IMG/VR virus record: IMGVR_UViG_3300035698_006217 | Span: 1 to 47,100 of that record | From: a virus | DNA length: 47,100 nt | Direction: 5' to 3' (one strand) | Shown: positions 23,110-29,537 of the stretch, piece after piece | How the letters are laid out: every line of letters begins with the position of its first letter | How positions within the stretch are numbered: position 1 is the first letter of the stretch | Position numbers and translations under genes: made by a program | The notes under the pieces: model-generated | Databases searched by the model: none | The model's input: only the letters and a program-made list of their open reading frames with translations | What the model was told of the DNA's origin: nothing

Positions 23110-24087
23110 TTATAATATCCAAGTAGATTTAGTTTTTTTTGCTTTTTTCTTAACGGATGTTCCACTCATCCCAACCATCTCACCAATTAAACCCCAACCA
23201 TTACCGTCAATGAGGAGCTGTTTGAGATCAACATCACCCCATTGTATATTGGATCTTCTAATCCTTCCACATTCAGGAGAACACGTTGCCCATGTTGTTG
23301 ACTTTTCACTGCCACATATGGGGCATTTATCGTATTCTCGTTTGGGGTTCTTTAGAAACGCAGATACTGCATCGGTTGTTGGAGTAAATGGTGTACAACT
23401 TATATCAATATCATCATCAAAATGTAAATCATTATGCAATTCCCAATGGCAATTAGGGCATAATAAAACTATATTAGTATTATCATTAATCTCAGTAACA
23501 AATGCAGTATCTGGAAAGGTTGATATTCCCTTAATATGGTGCACCTCTACGTGTGCATTATACCCACATTTGCTACATTTCGAATCATCATCAACAAACA
23601 ATCGTCGGGCAATAGCTCGTATTCTAGAGTTTCGTTGATATTTTCGTTTACCTTTAACTTCACCATATGTTACATCGCTCCAGTCTTTAATATTAGGATT
23701 ACATACATCACATGATTTATGTCTACCGTAGATCTGAACCCCACAAGTTTTACAGAATTTCTTGCTGGCAATTCTTTTAGGATGTTTTCTATTATTATAA
23801 GAAGTTGAACATGACAGTCCACAAAAATTTCTGTCTTTATCCGCCGAGGGATTTATTATAATTTCCACGCCACAATTAGTACAGTGTTTTTTTATCTTTG
23901 TGGAAGTACGAACTCTTGATGTATTGAACACTTTCAATAGTGCTCCATTCCAGCTACCAAATTTTCTTCTAATCGTTTTTATAGAAACTGTTCCATGTTT
24001 TATATACTCTATTTGAGTTGGAAGCTTATTAACAATACCCTCAACTCTTTTTAAATCTTCAATAATATACTGGTCACTTAAACTCAT
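23110..24087 (-). CDS. HNH homing endonuclease with zinc fingers and C-terminal HTH
   Basis: 325 aa. The N-terminal repeat (VSIKTIRRKFGSWNGALLKV) is of the homing-endonuclease-associated type. It is followed by treble-clef zinc motifs (CTNCG...CGLSC; CKTCG...CDVC), the HNH core (CSKCGYNAHVEVHHIKGIS to CPNCHWELH), another zinc motif (CPICGSEKS...CSPECG) and a C-terminal helix-turn-helix (LIGEMVGMSGTSVKKKAKK). It lies between tRNA-Ile and tRNA-Arg genes, a typical mobile-endonuclease insertion. Confidence 0.88.
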   Translation of the reverse strand: MSLSDQYIIEDLKRVEGIVNKLPTQIEYIKHGTVSIKTIRRKFGSWNGALLKVFNTSRVRTSTKIKKHCTNCGVEIIINPSADKDRNFCGLSCSTSYNNRKHPKRIASKKFCKTCGVQIYGRHKSCDVCNPNIKDWSDVTYGEVKGKRKYQRNSRIRAIARRLFVDDDSKCSKCGYNAHVEVHHIKGISTFPDTAFVTEINDNTNIVLLCPNCHWELHNDLHFDDDIDISCTPFTPTTDAVSAFLKNPKREYDKCPICGSEKSTTWATCSPECGRIRRSNIQWGDVDLKQLLIDGNGWGLIGEMVGMSGTSVKKKAKKTKSTWIL

Positions 24088-24158
24088 ATTGGAATCTCCT
24101 TTTAAATTCTTACCGCATATTTAACTTCGAATCGCAATAAAAGTTCATAAATTTTAAA

Positions 24159-24245
24159 TGGTACCCTCTGGAGGATTTGAACCTCGAACCTTCCAAACCG
24201 ACTTTTAAAGGACCAGCTTAGAAGACTGGGGTCGGGACAGAGGGT
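24159..24245 (-). tRNA. tRNA-Arg(TCT), rearranged body
   Basis: Acceptor ACCCTCT/AGAGGGT, A73, CCA; anticodon arm CCAGT-CTTCTAA-GCTGG. The D-arm is missing; instead CCGAC before the anticodon arm can pair with GTCGG in an enlarged (about 25 nt) variable region. Confidence 0.65.
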
Positions 24246-24254
24246 ATTAAAATT

Positions 24255-24329
24255 TGGAGCACCTGAAGGGGATCGAACCCTTGTAGCCAGCTTGGAAGGC
24301 TGGAACATAAACCACTCTGTCACAGGTGC
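24255..24329 (-). tRNA. tRNA-Gly(TCC), copy 2
   Basis: Acceptor GCACCTG/CAGGTGC, anticodon arm CCAGC-CTTCCAA-GCTGG, T-arm AAGGG-TTCGATC-CCCTT, T73, CCA encoded. Confidence 0.92.
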
Positions 24330-24337
24330 ATTAAAAT

Positions 24338-24422
24338 TGGTGGTAGCGGTAGGATTCGAACCTACAACGTGTCTTTGTCAGAATTTTACAGATTCCTTGC
24401 TTCGCCATTTGCATACACTACC
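24338..24422 (-). tRNA. tRNA-Tyr(GTA), copy 1
   Basis: Type II: acceptor GGTAGTG/CGCTACC, anticodon arm GGAAT-CTGTAAA-ATTCT, long variable arm, T-arm GTAGG-TTCGAAT-CCTAC, A73, CCA. Confidence 0.93.
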
Positions 24423-24433
24423 GTTAAATTGTT

Positions 24434-24508
24434 TGGTACCCCTACTAGAACTTGAATCTAGATAGCAACTTTAGGAGAGTTGAATGTTATCCTTTACATC
24501 ATAGGGGT
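24434..24508 (-). tRNA. tRNA-Arg(CCT)
   Basis: Acceptor ACCCCTA/TAGGGGT, anticodon arm CAACT-CTCCTAA-AGTTG, T-arm CTAGA-TTCAAGT-TCTAG, A73, CCA. Confidence 0.92.
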
Positions 24509-24516
24509 ATTAAAAT

Positions 24517-24592
24517 TGGTACTCCGTCAGAGATTTGAACTCTGCCGACAACTGTATATAAGACAATTCGGCACAACCAGTGCCCACGGAGC
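24517..24592 (-). tRNA. tRNA-Ile(TAT)
   Basis: Acceptor GCTCCGT/ACGGAGT, anticodon arm ATTGT-CTTATAT-ACAGT, T-loop TTCAAAT, A73, CCA. It reads the rare AUA codon. Confidence 0.87.
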
Positions 24593-24687
24593 ATTAAAAA
24601 TGCGTCTAATAATTCCCGCCGACTTACTTTTAAAAGTCTGAACACTTAGGGGAATCCCGTTGTCGTAAATTGTTATTTTCTTTTTTT
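24593..24687 (-). other. Structured spacer, unassigned
   Basis: Complementary GGGATTCCCC and CGGGAAT blocks and a GACT...AGTC pair lie here, ending GACGCATTTTT like the other array units. Not resolvable into a tRNA by eye. Confidence 0.3.
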
Positions 24688-24756
24688 AAAGTTGACGAAA
24701 GGCTCGGTTTCACTGCATGCTAGCAGACGCAATGCCCGTCACAAAAGTCACTCTTA
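24688..24756 (-). repeat. Family 2 structured element, copy 6
   Basis: 5' AAG-AG-TGAC and 3' GTCA-A-CTT. Both helices differ from other copies but remain paired. Confidence 0.65.
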
Positions 24757-24821
24757 TAAAAAAATATTCAAATGTCAAAGATTTACCCGAAGGCGTCAGT
24801 TGATCTCCTGACCATGAAAAT

Positions 24822-24850
24822 ATAATATCAAACGGTGATCTCATAGTCAA
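24822..24850 (-). promoter_or_regulatory. Promoter for the distal half of the tRNA array
   Basis: Minus-strand TTGACT (24845-24850), 17 bp, TATTAT (24822-24827), preceded by TTTGA. It fires into the tRNA genes from 24592 downward. Confidence 0.78.
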
Positions 24851-24858
24851 CCATTATT

Positions 24859-24883
24859 TTTAAAAAGGTTGGGGCGAACCCCA
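24859..24883 (-). terminator. Rho-independent terminator
   Basis: Minus strand TTGGGG-TTCG-CCCCAA-CC-TTTTT directly after the stop of the 24886-25080 gene. It separates the 25-26 kb genes from the tRNA promoter downstream. Confidence 0.9.
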
Positions 24884-24885
24884 AG

Positions 24886-25080
24886 TTAGTTTTCGTTTGG
24901 CATGAATGCGTAAATTCTGTGATTGATATAATACAACATCTCATCTTTTCGCTTCATCGCTTCGATCTTCATCTTTTCTTGATCGTCACTAAATGTGACT
25001 TTGGGATTCATGCCTTCAGCAATCTTTTCCAGCCAAGATTTCAGTTCTTTCTTTGGGATCTGAATTACTACCTCATCCAT
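24886..25080 (-). CDS. Hypothetical protein, 64 aa
   Basis: MDEVVIQIPKKELKSWLEKI..., helical and mixed-charge. It is the last gene of a small operon ended by the adjacent terminator. No family. Confidence 0.6.
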   Translation of the reverse strand: MDEVVIQIPKKELKSWLEKIAEGMNPKVTFSDDQEKMKIEAMKRKDEMLYYINHRIYAFMPNEN

Positions 25081-25115
25081 CTTTTTTTTCTCCGTTCAAA
25101 GGTTAATTGTACTAA

Positions 25116-25277
25116 TTATGTATCTCTGGCATTTAAAGCATCCCGCAGTATGATAGCAGATTTCTCATCATAACATTCACAGATTCCTTTAAGGGTTCCA
25201 CTTTCGTAGATAATCCATCGATGATCATATAATGGCTCATTGCCATGATAGTTTCGTTTTACAAATTGCCACTTCAT
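25116..25277 (-). CDS. Hypothetical protein, 53 aa
   Basis: MKWQFVKRNYHGNEPLYDHR... ending AIILRDALNARDT. The start overlaps the stop of the glycosyltransferase gene (ATGA), so it is translationally coupled. No family. Confidence 0.6.
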   Translation of the reverse strand: MKWQFVKRNYHGNEPLYDHRWIIYESGTLKGICECYDEKSAIILRDALNARDT

Positions 25278-26116
25278 ATTTCAATCCGTTTCATTCCGTA
25301 GTTGTTAATTCTATCGGGAACTATAAGTCCTTTCTTCTTTTGTAACTTGTTCTTCTTAAAGGGTTTATAGTCAACGACATGTTGCCACCTGTTGAACCGT
25401 TTGGCTACCTTGGCAACATCTGGATGTTGGTCTACCAAGGATTGGGCCATCTTTAATCTGGCATTCTCTTCGGCATACACGGTATCAGTGTTTCCTCCTT
25501 TAACCATTCCAGTCGTTGCTTTCTCTTGAGTGAATGCGTAAAACAATATTGTACACAATCCGTCTTTAAGAAATCTAAGTGATAAATCAGTGTCTTCGTT
25601 ATACCGTCCCCTCCAACGATGTTTGAGATCATTCTGGAGTAAGATACAAGAATAAATTCTCGTATTAATACAGAATGCAGGTAAAAGCGTCTTGGCTTTA
25701 GCGAAGAAATCATATTGTAGTCCTGCCATTGCAACATTCTCATAACGATCTACAAAATCTTCCATGCATTTGAAAATCGTTCCCGATGTAACTTTTGCTT
25801 GAAGGTTCTCATTGATCCTATTGAATGCCGCAATATTGTCGTCCATAATCCAGTGTCTCTTCGCACCTATCGAATTTGAATGTTCCCAAACCCAGTTTCT
25901 GGCAGGAATTGATCCTTGCCCTAAATTTGAGAATGGCAGTGTTAAAATTTTGGAAGGATCAATGACTTTTGCATATTCTTTATATTCTTGTGGTTCCACA
26001 ACGATGTGATATGGGACATTGATCGCTTCGAGAGCTTTGCTTGTATGTCGTGTCTCCCAACGACCTTTTGATATTATATAAATTGGATACTGTGGCATGT
26101 GTTTACTCATCTTCAT
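25274..26116 (-). CDS. TET-associated glycosyltransferase (TAGT)-like protein
   Basis: 280 aa (ATG 26116, or 26110). The start YPIYIISKGRWETRHTSKAL and HIVVEPQEYKEY, followed by GQGSIPARNWVWEHS and HWIMDDNI, match the TAGT family that phages pair with TET/JBP oxygenases to glycosylate oxidised pyrimidines in DNA. NEDTDLSLRFLKDG is a GT-A donor-site segment. No TET/JBP gene is visible in this window, so the partner would be elsewhere or another base-modifying enzyme. Confidence 0.75.
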   Translation of the reverse strand: MKMSKHMPQYPIYIISKGRWETRHTSKALEAINVPYHIVVEPQEYKEYAKVIDPSKILTLPFSNLGQGSIPARNWVWEHSNSIGAKRHWIMDDNIAAFNRINENLQAKVTSGTIFKCMEDFVDRYENVAMAGLQYDFFAKAKTLLPAFCINTRIYSCILLQNDLKHRWRGRYNEDTDLSLRFLKDGLCTILFYAFTQEKATTGMVKGGNTDTVYAEENARLKMAQSLVDQHPDVAKVAKRFNRWQHVVDYKPFKKNKLQKKKGLIVPDRINNYGMKRIEI

Positions 26117-26342
26117 CCACCCATCTTTTGTTTGCGTAACGTCTTGGGGCCATAAATGGATGCCATAGACTTTTTTGTTTTGGTGTAATTTTCTGACCCA
26201 TCAGTTTTGCAAATGCTTCAACATCTTCATTATTCCTAAAATGAACAACGATCTTTCTCTTAGAGGTCAAATCCTCTTGATGAAATTCAGGCATATCCTT
26301 CCATTCATCTTTCCAATTAAATTCTTTTTCTTTTTCAGCCAT
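26103..26342 (-). CDS. Conserved small protein next to TAGT, 79 aa
   Basis: MAEKEKEFNWKDEWKDMPEF, then KIVVHFRNNEDVEAFAKLM and SLWHPF. A short alpha/beta domain of a kind seen near DNA-modification genes in phages. The start at 26342 is chosen because AAGGAA lies 5 nt upstream. It overlaps the TAGT start; a promoter lies just upstream. Confidence 0.6.
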   Translation of the reverse strand: MAEKEKEFNWKDEWKDMPEFHQEDLTSKRKIVVHFRNNEDVEAFAKLMGQKITPKQKSLWHPFMAPRRYANKRWVDEDE

Positions 26343-26491
26343 GTAGTTCCTTATTCTTCTAATAGTATCAAACGTTGACATCAAAGTCAAATAAAATATG
26401 GAATCTATCCGCCCCGTAAAGCCCGATAGCAGGGATCTACACCTTTCGGTGAGCATTGGGGTGCCGTGTCCGAAGACTTCCATAAAATAAC
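26343..26491 (-). other. Promoter region plus structured spacer
   Basis: Besides the promoter at 26362-26390, a compact GC-rich block (26405-26480) on the minus strand can pair GGAA/TTCC at its ends and holds CACC-GAAA-GGTG. It looks like an array-type structured RNA with no gene. Confidence 0.35.
26362..26390 (-). promoter_or_regulatory. Sigma70-like promoter
   Basis: Minus-strand TTGACT (26385-26390), 17 bp, TACTAT (26362-26367) with TTTGA before the -10. It drives 26103-26342 and the TAGT gene. Confidence 0.72.
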
Positions 26492-26576
26492 AGGATTCAT
26501 TGCCCACCAAGGGCAAATTACCACCAAGGTGATAATTGGAGTTGAACCAATAAGTGTTGTTTGCTGAATGAATCCT
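26492..26576 (-). repeat. Family 1 element, copy 2, with tRNA-like interior
   Basis: Closing helix GGATTCA/TGAATCC. Interior TATTGG-TTCAACT-CCAATTA, then TATCACC-TT-GGTGGTA, then TTGCC-CTTGGTG-GGCAA. It can be drawn as a D-less 85-nt cloverleaf (anticodon CAA) or as a permuted tRNA with acceptor TATCACC/GGTGGTA. Confidence 0.55.
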
Positions 26577-26585
26577 TAAAAATTG

Positions 26586-26840
26586 TTATAATGCATTCAT
26601 AATCAAATGATTAGTATATGTTTCTGCATTTTCTTCATTGGATGCAGTTAATTCATCATCATATGTATAATGTATATTTCTCGTGGGAATAAAAGTGTTC
26701 GGATTTCCATGAGACTCTCTATCATATGAAAGTAATTTACGTCCTTTTAGTTCTGCTAATAGGAACGTTAATCTAGAACATTCATATTTATAAGATGTAA
26801 GATATTTCATATTAACTTCAATTATACCATACCGTTTCAT
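26586..26840 (-). CDS. Hypothetical protein, 84 aa
   Basis: MKRYGIIEVNMKYLTSYKYE... with TAAGGAATGAATT ahead of the ATG. No family is recognised; it lies between structured spacers. Confidence 0.5.
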   Translation of the reverse strand: MKRYGIIEVNMKYLTSYKYECSRLTFLLAELKGRKLLSYDRESHGNPNTFIPTRNIHYTYDDELTASNEENAETYTNHLIMNAL

Positions 26841-26859
26841 AATTCATTCCTTAAAATGC

Positions 26860-26941
26860 GAGTTACCACCCACCGCTAACTCTGAGCTTTCATACAAGCA
26901 TACGCTTGAATACCTACCAGAAGGATGACTTACAGTAACTC
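26860..26941 (-). ncRNA. Family 3 structured RNA, copy 1
   Basis: 82 nt closed by GAGTTAC/GTAACTC. Internal hairpin CAAGC-GTAT-GCTTG is replaced in copy 2 by CAGAC-GTAT-GTCTG, a compensatory change. The flanks are otherwise nearly identical. Confidence 0.65.
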
Positions 26942-27101
26942 TAAATTCTTCATGTCTTTATTTTTGGTGCAATGACGCATATGAATTCGTCACTGAATTG
27001 CTGATGTTGTCTCGTAGCGACAATACTATAGGGCTCCCTACCAACCACAATCTAATTGCTATTTGACGTTTCTATACTTTATATGACTTCCCATGTTTTT
27101 A
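26942..27101 (-). other. tRNA-like remnant
   Basis: The minus strand has a 5-7-5 arm TTGTC-GCTACGA-GACAA (27007-27023) and ends in TTGCACCA at 26965. The T-arm (TGACG/CGTCA) has a 10-nt loop, and no 5' acceptor partner is clear. A degenerate tRNA is likely. Confidence 0.4.
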
Positions 27102-27147
27102 TAGTTGATAGGGGGCTTCGGGCGTCAACCTTGCCAATATCACTCTA
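27102..27147 (-). repeat. Family 2 structured element, copy 7
   Basis: 5' TAG-AG-TGAT and 3' ATCA-A-CTA. Confidence 0.62.
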
Positions 27148-27251
27148 ATGTTATTAAGTCTACGGTCACCCGTAAGTATCTCAATCCACATACTTACCAT
27201 AGCTAACTGGGTTTGCCAGCGCCATATGATTCATGATTCGTCTTAACTTAC

Positions 27252-27584
27252 TTACCATTCTCTTCTATTACGTTCCTGTAATATTTCATCACTTAGTAGA
27301 TGTGAAATATGTTGGATGGCATCTATCTTTTTATTTGTTGTATTATCTTCATTTAGATTCTTATAAAACATTTCCTTTAGTTGCTCTTGCATTTCCATTA
27401 GTAATTTCTCACTACGATCTGGGATGGCCCGTTTATAAAACACTTCAGCAATTTCTAATATAATTGTAGCTTGAGTTATACTACGTTTTCTACTATCAAA
27501 TTTATTCTTCATTTTTTTGAAGAAGTATTCCTTATAAGATCCTCTTCTATTTTCAAACTCAATCCATTTTATATTATTACTCAT
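27252..27584 (-). CDS. Hypothetical basic helical protein, 110 aa
   Basis: From MSNNIKWIEFENRRGSYKEY: a basic N-terminal part and a long amphipathic helical part ending HLLSDEILQERNRREW. The start is chosen after AAAGAACTAAA; the longer frame runs into a family 2 element. No known domain. Confidence 0.55.
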   Translation of the reverse strand: MSNNIKWIEFENRRGSYKEYFFKKMKNKFDSRKRSITQATIILEIAEVFYKRAIPDRSEKLLMEMQEQLKEMFYKNLNEDNTTNKKIDAIQHISHLLSDEILQERNRREW

Positions 27585-27646
27585 TTTAGTTCTTTCTATT
27601 TTATTAATAAATTGGCGTCCCGTTGTCTTCTTATAGTTCTTTTTTT

Positions 27647-27694
27647 GAAGTTGATGAACAAGATACACGGTACAACGTATCAAAATCACTCTTA
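27647..27694 (-). repeat. Family 2 structured element, copy 8
   Basis: 5' AAG-AG-TGAT and 3' ATCA-A-CTT. Confidence 0.62.
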
Positions 27695-27702
27695 TATAAA
27701 TC

Positions 27703-27817
27703 AGGATGAGATATTTTGTTTGTGGCAGAATGGGAATCGAACCCGATATCTCCTTACGTTCGTACGGTAACTTAACCTATTAGTCTATCCGTCAATTTTA
27801 ATTGCGGTAATCATCCT
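27703..27817 (-). repeat. Family 1 element, copy 3, enclosing a tRNA-like gene
   Basis: 5' AGGATGATTACCGCAATTA and 3' TCATCCTGAT; closing helix GGATGA/TCATCC. The interior holds the degenerate tRNA at 27722-27794. Confidence 0.6.
27722..27794 (-). tRNA. Degenerate tRNA, possibly Arg(ACG)
   Basis: Acceptor TGACGGA/TCTGCCA (one mismatch, one wobble), D-arm GACT/AGTT, T-loop TTCGATT with a mismatched stem, and TACGAA in the anticodon region. The sense of the anticodon loop is uncertain. Confidence 0.45.
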
Positions 27818-27821
27818 TAAA

Positions 27822-27896
27822 TGGGTTGACATGTGGGAGTTGAACCCATTGCACAAGAATCACAACCTTGCCGCTGAACCCCCAGCTACATGCCAA
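27822..27896 (-). tRNA. tRNA-His(GTG), copy 1
   Basis: Acceptor TTGGCAT/ATGTCAA with C73 as in His tRNAs, anticodon arm CAAGG-TTGTGAT-TCTTG, T-loop TTCAACT, CCA encoded. No encoded G-1 is visible. Confidence 0.88.
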
Positions 27897-27898
27897 AT

Positions 27899-27973
27899 TG
27901 GTCTAGGTGGGGAATATCGAAATCCCGGCCTCCGCATCCCAAATGCGGCGTTCTGCCTCTGAACTACACCTAG
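27899..27973 (-). tRNA. tRNA-Pro(TGG), copy 1
   Basis: Acceptor CTAGGTG/CACCTAG, D-stem GTTC/GAAC, anticodon arm CCGCA-TTTGGGA-TGCGG, A73, CCA. Confidence 0.9.
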
Positions 27974-27981
27974 TTTTAAAT

Positions 27982-28050
27982 TGGTTAAGGAGCGGGGTTT
28001 TCTCCCGCACATGACTCTGTATACAAATCTTTTGAGGGTTTTAGTGCTAT
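27982..28050 (-). tRNA. tRNA-like 3' part with CCA, 5' part unclear
   Basis: GCGGG-AGAAAAC-CCCGC followed by TCCTTAACCA. An anticodon-like arm GATTT-GTATACA-GAGTC lies upstream. No complementary 5' acceptor strand was found. Confidence 0.4.
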
Positions 28051-28059
28051 TGTTTGTTA

Positions 28060-28144
28060 TAGAGTTGATGTGCACCCACGGAAGTACGTTAGTCTGGTTT
28101 TATTTCAGACAACCCTCATACCGTCTTTTGTAGTATCACTCTCT
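28060..28144 (-). repeat. Family 2 structured element, copy 9
   Basis: 5' GAG-AG-TGAT and 3' ATCA-A-CTC; an internal GTCTG/CAGAC hairpin is present. The longest copy (85 nt). Confidence 0.65.
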
Positions 28145-28150
28145 TAAAAT

Positions 28151-28251
28151 TGGAGCGTCTCAGCAGATATTTCACTACTCTTTGATGTTGGAAACCTCAT
28201 GTGCTATTCTACATGAACCTAGGGATGTAGAGGTATACACTATATTGACGC
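28151..28251 (-). ncRNA. 101-nt tRNA-like RNA ending in CCA
   Basis: Ends pair GCGTC/GACGC, then TCCA. A T-arm-like AGTAG/CTGCT and a TCATGT/ACATGA hairpin are present, but no standard anticodon loop or D-arm. It may be a decayed tRNA or a distinct small RNA. Confidence 0.4.
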
Positions 28252-28267
28252 ATTTGTTTAAAATAAC

Positions 28268-28385
28268 AGGATTCGCTTTTTAGACTTGTGCTCTACCAAC
28301 TGAGCTACTGCCCGACATTGTCGAGAAGGTTGGATTCGAACCAACGACCACTAGTTTGATATATTTTGATTGCTGAATGAATCCT
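28268..28385 (-). repeat. Family 1 element, copy 4, with a permuted-tRNA interior
   Basis: Closing helix AGGATTC/GAATCCT. In transcript order: T-arm GTTGG-TTCGAAT-CCAAC, acceptor 3' strand CTTCTCG, a 7-nt linker, acceptor 5' strand CGGGCAG, then canonical D-arm TAGCTC-AGTTGGTA-GAGCA and CAAGT. That is 3' half before 5' half. Confidence 0.6.
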
Positions 28386-28394
28386 TAAAATTGG

Positions 28395-28488
28395 TCAAGT
28401 CTATCCTTAGTGTCACACTTGCCGTGGGAGGTTACAACCCCCTCGTCACATAACGGGTGAGTTACCGCCGAGTCATTCTCTTAATCGA
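28395..28488 (-). other. tRNA-like structured unit
   Basis: The minus strand has TCAC-CCGTTAT-GTGA and GGGGG-TTGTAAC-CTCCC arms and ends ACTTGACCA, but the acceptor strands do not pair. It may be a degenerate Tyr-type tRNA. Confidence 0.35.
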
Positions 28489-28500
28489 GGCTCGAAATGC

Positions 28501-28582
28501 GAGTTACCACCCACCGCTAACATCGAGTCTTCATACAGACATACGTCTGAATACCTACCGAATGGATGACTTACAGTAACTC
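28501..28582 (-). ncRNA. Family 3 structured RNA, copy 2
   Basis: 82 nt closed by GAGTTAC/GTAACTC, with hairpin CAGAC-GTAT-GTCTG in the place of CAAGC-GTAT-GCTTG of copy 1. Confidence 0.65.
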
Positions 28583-28591
28583 TAAAAAGAA

Positions 28592-28668
28592 GATCTCCCC
28601 GTACCCCGTTGATATTATCTCTGGACGATTGAACCTAATCAACCTTTTTATAATGGATGGAGATCTAA
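28592..28668 (-). ncRNA. Structured RNA closed by AGATCTCC/GGAGATCT
   Basis: A 77-nt unit with an 8-bp perfect closing stem. The interior includes GTTGAT...ATCAAC pairing. No tRNA loops. It lies between family 3 copy 2 and a CCA-ending acceptor remnant (AAGGGTGCCA near 28675). Confidence 0.45.
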
Positions 28669-28706
28669 AATGGCACCCTTAATCCGTTTTTTCATGGCTT
28701 TTTTTA

Positions 28707-28753
28707 ATGTTGATGCCTTGAGTGGAGGGGTATAAACTTCTCAAATCATTCAT
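28707..28753 (-). repeat. Family 2 structured element, copy 10
   Basis: 5' ATG-AA-TGAT and 3' ATCA-A-CAT: the outer helix is AUG/CAU here, still paired. Confidence 0.6.
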
Positions 28754-28756
28754 ATA

Positions 28757-28831
28757 TGGGTTGACATGCGGGATTCGAACCCATTGCACAAGAATCACAA
28801 CCTTGCCGCTGAACCATCAGCTACATGCCAA
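28757..28831 (-). tRNA. tRNA-His(GTG), copy 2
   Basis: Nearly identical to copy 1 at 27822 (acceptor TTGGCAT/ATGTCAA, C73, anticodon loop TTGTGAT), with a few D- and T-arm differences. CCA encoded. Confidence 0.9.
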
Positions 28832-28833
28832 AT

Positions 28834-28910
28834 TGGTCTCTACCGTGTGGTAATCGAAACCCTCCTCAATGCCCCAAACATTGCGTACAAACCATTATAC
28901 GTCACGGTAG
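28834..28910 (-). tRNA. tRNA-Pro(TGG), copy 2
   Basis: Acceptor CTACCGT/ACGGTAG, anticodon arm CAATG-TTTGGGG-CATTG, T-loop TTCGATT. Two extra bases lie between A73 and CCA (A-GA-CCA), so 3' processing may differ. Confidence 0.75.
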
Positions 28911-28911
28911 T

Positions 28912-29172
28912 TTAAAATTTTATTTTGCGACCTTTAATCCATCCATCTGGAATTTGGTCTGTTTTGTTTATCTTTTTGGACTTCTTCAACTCTAAATTAT
29001 GAATCCACATTGTTCCATATTGGGAATTACCAGAACCAGATTGTATTTTAGAATTGGCTTTACCAATTTTACGCTTAGATTCTTCGGAATGTGTTTTACC
29101 TGTCCAATTATGCCCATGGTCTTTAATATATTTCAAAATCCCAATAGATACTTTTTTTGCAAAATGCGTCAT
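28912..29172 (-). pseudogene. C-terminal remnant of a GIY-YIG endonuclease
   Basis: The 86-aa frame lacks a GIY-YIG domain but keeps the NUMOD3 block (GKTHSEESKRKIGKANSKIQ), QYGTMWIHNLELKKSKKI and IPDGWIKGRK, colinear with the C-terminal half of the 20040-20921 enzyme. It is probably a deletion derivative of a homing endonuclease. Confidence 0.7.
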
Positions 29173-29218
29173 ATAACTCTGGATTTTCTTCCATTAATTT
29201 TAAATCTTTATCATACAT
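29123..29218 (-). CDS. Chimeric leader ORF, 31 aa
   Basis: MYDKDLKLMEENPELYDAFC... The first 11 codons and the upstream TAAGTAGTTATAAGGAG repeat the start of the 29277-29537 gene, then the sequence runs into the endonuclease remnant in another frame. Probably a duplicated 5' cassette, not a functional protein. Confidence 0.4.
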   Translation of the reverse strand: MYDKDLKLMEENPELYDAFCKKSIYWDFEIY

Positions 29219-29276
29219 AATAATTCTCCTTATAACTACTTACACTCTCCAGACTCCCGACCCATTGTGAGGACGT

Positions 29277-29537
29277 TTAAATAGATAGTTTTTTAATGAG
29301 ATCTTCCAACTGTATTTGCTCTTTTGGTGAAACAAACCTCTGGAGGTCATATCTGCTTATTACAATATAATCCTCAGTATCGGGATATACACTTCCACCG
29401 ATAGAATATAGTTTATCGCCTTTATGGATTGCAAGTTCTGGTAGAACATCAAACATGATCCTCACGAATTCTAAAGTACCCTCTGTATACATCCCAGTAT
29501 ATGCTTCTTCCATTAATTTTAAATCTTTATCATACAT
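29277..29537 (-). CDS. Hypothetical acidic protein, 86 aa
   Basis: MYDKDLKLMEEAYTGMYTEG... then LYSIGGSVYPDTEDYIVISR. The start at 29537 is fixed by TAAGTAGTTATAGGAG and AGGAG. The longer upstream frame crosses a tRNA. No family is recognised. Confidence 0.6.
   Translation of the reverse strand: MYDKDLKLMEEAYTGMYTEGTLEFVRIMFDVLPELAIHKGDKLYSIGGSVYPDTEDYIVISRYDLQRFVSPKEQIQLEDLIKKLSI

Noticed and set aside
23210-23638. 142-aa plus-strand open frame
   Set aside because: Antisense to the HNH homing endonuclease zinc-finger region; a shadow.
24753-24778. Second promoter TTGACA ... TATAAG near the array promoter
   Set aside because: Spacing is only 14 bp and it overlaps a family 2 element; the 24822-24850 promoter is far better.
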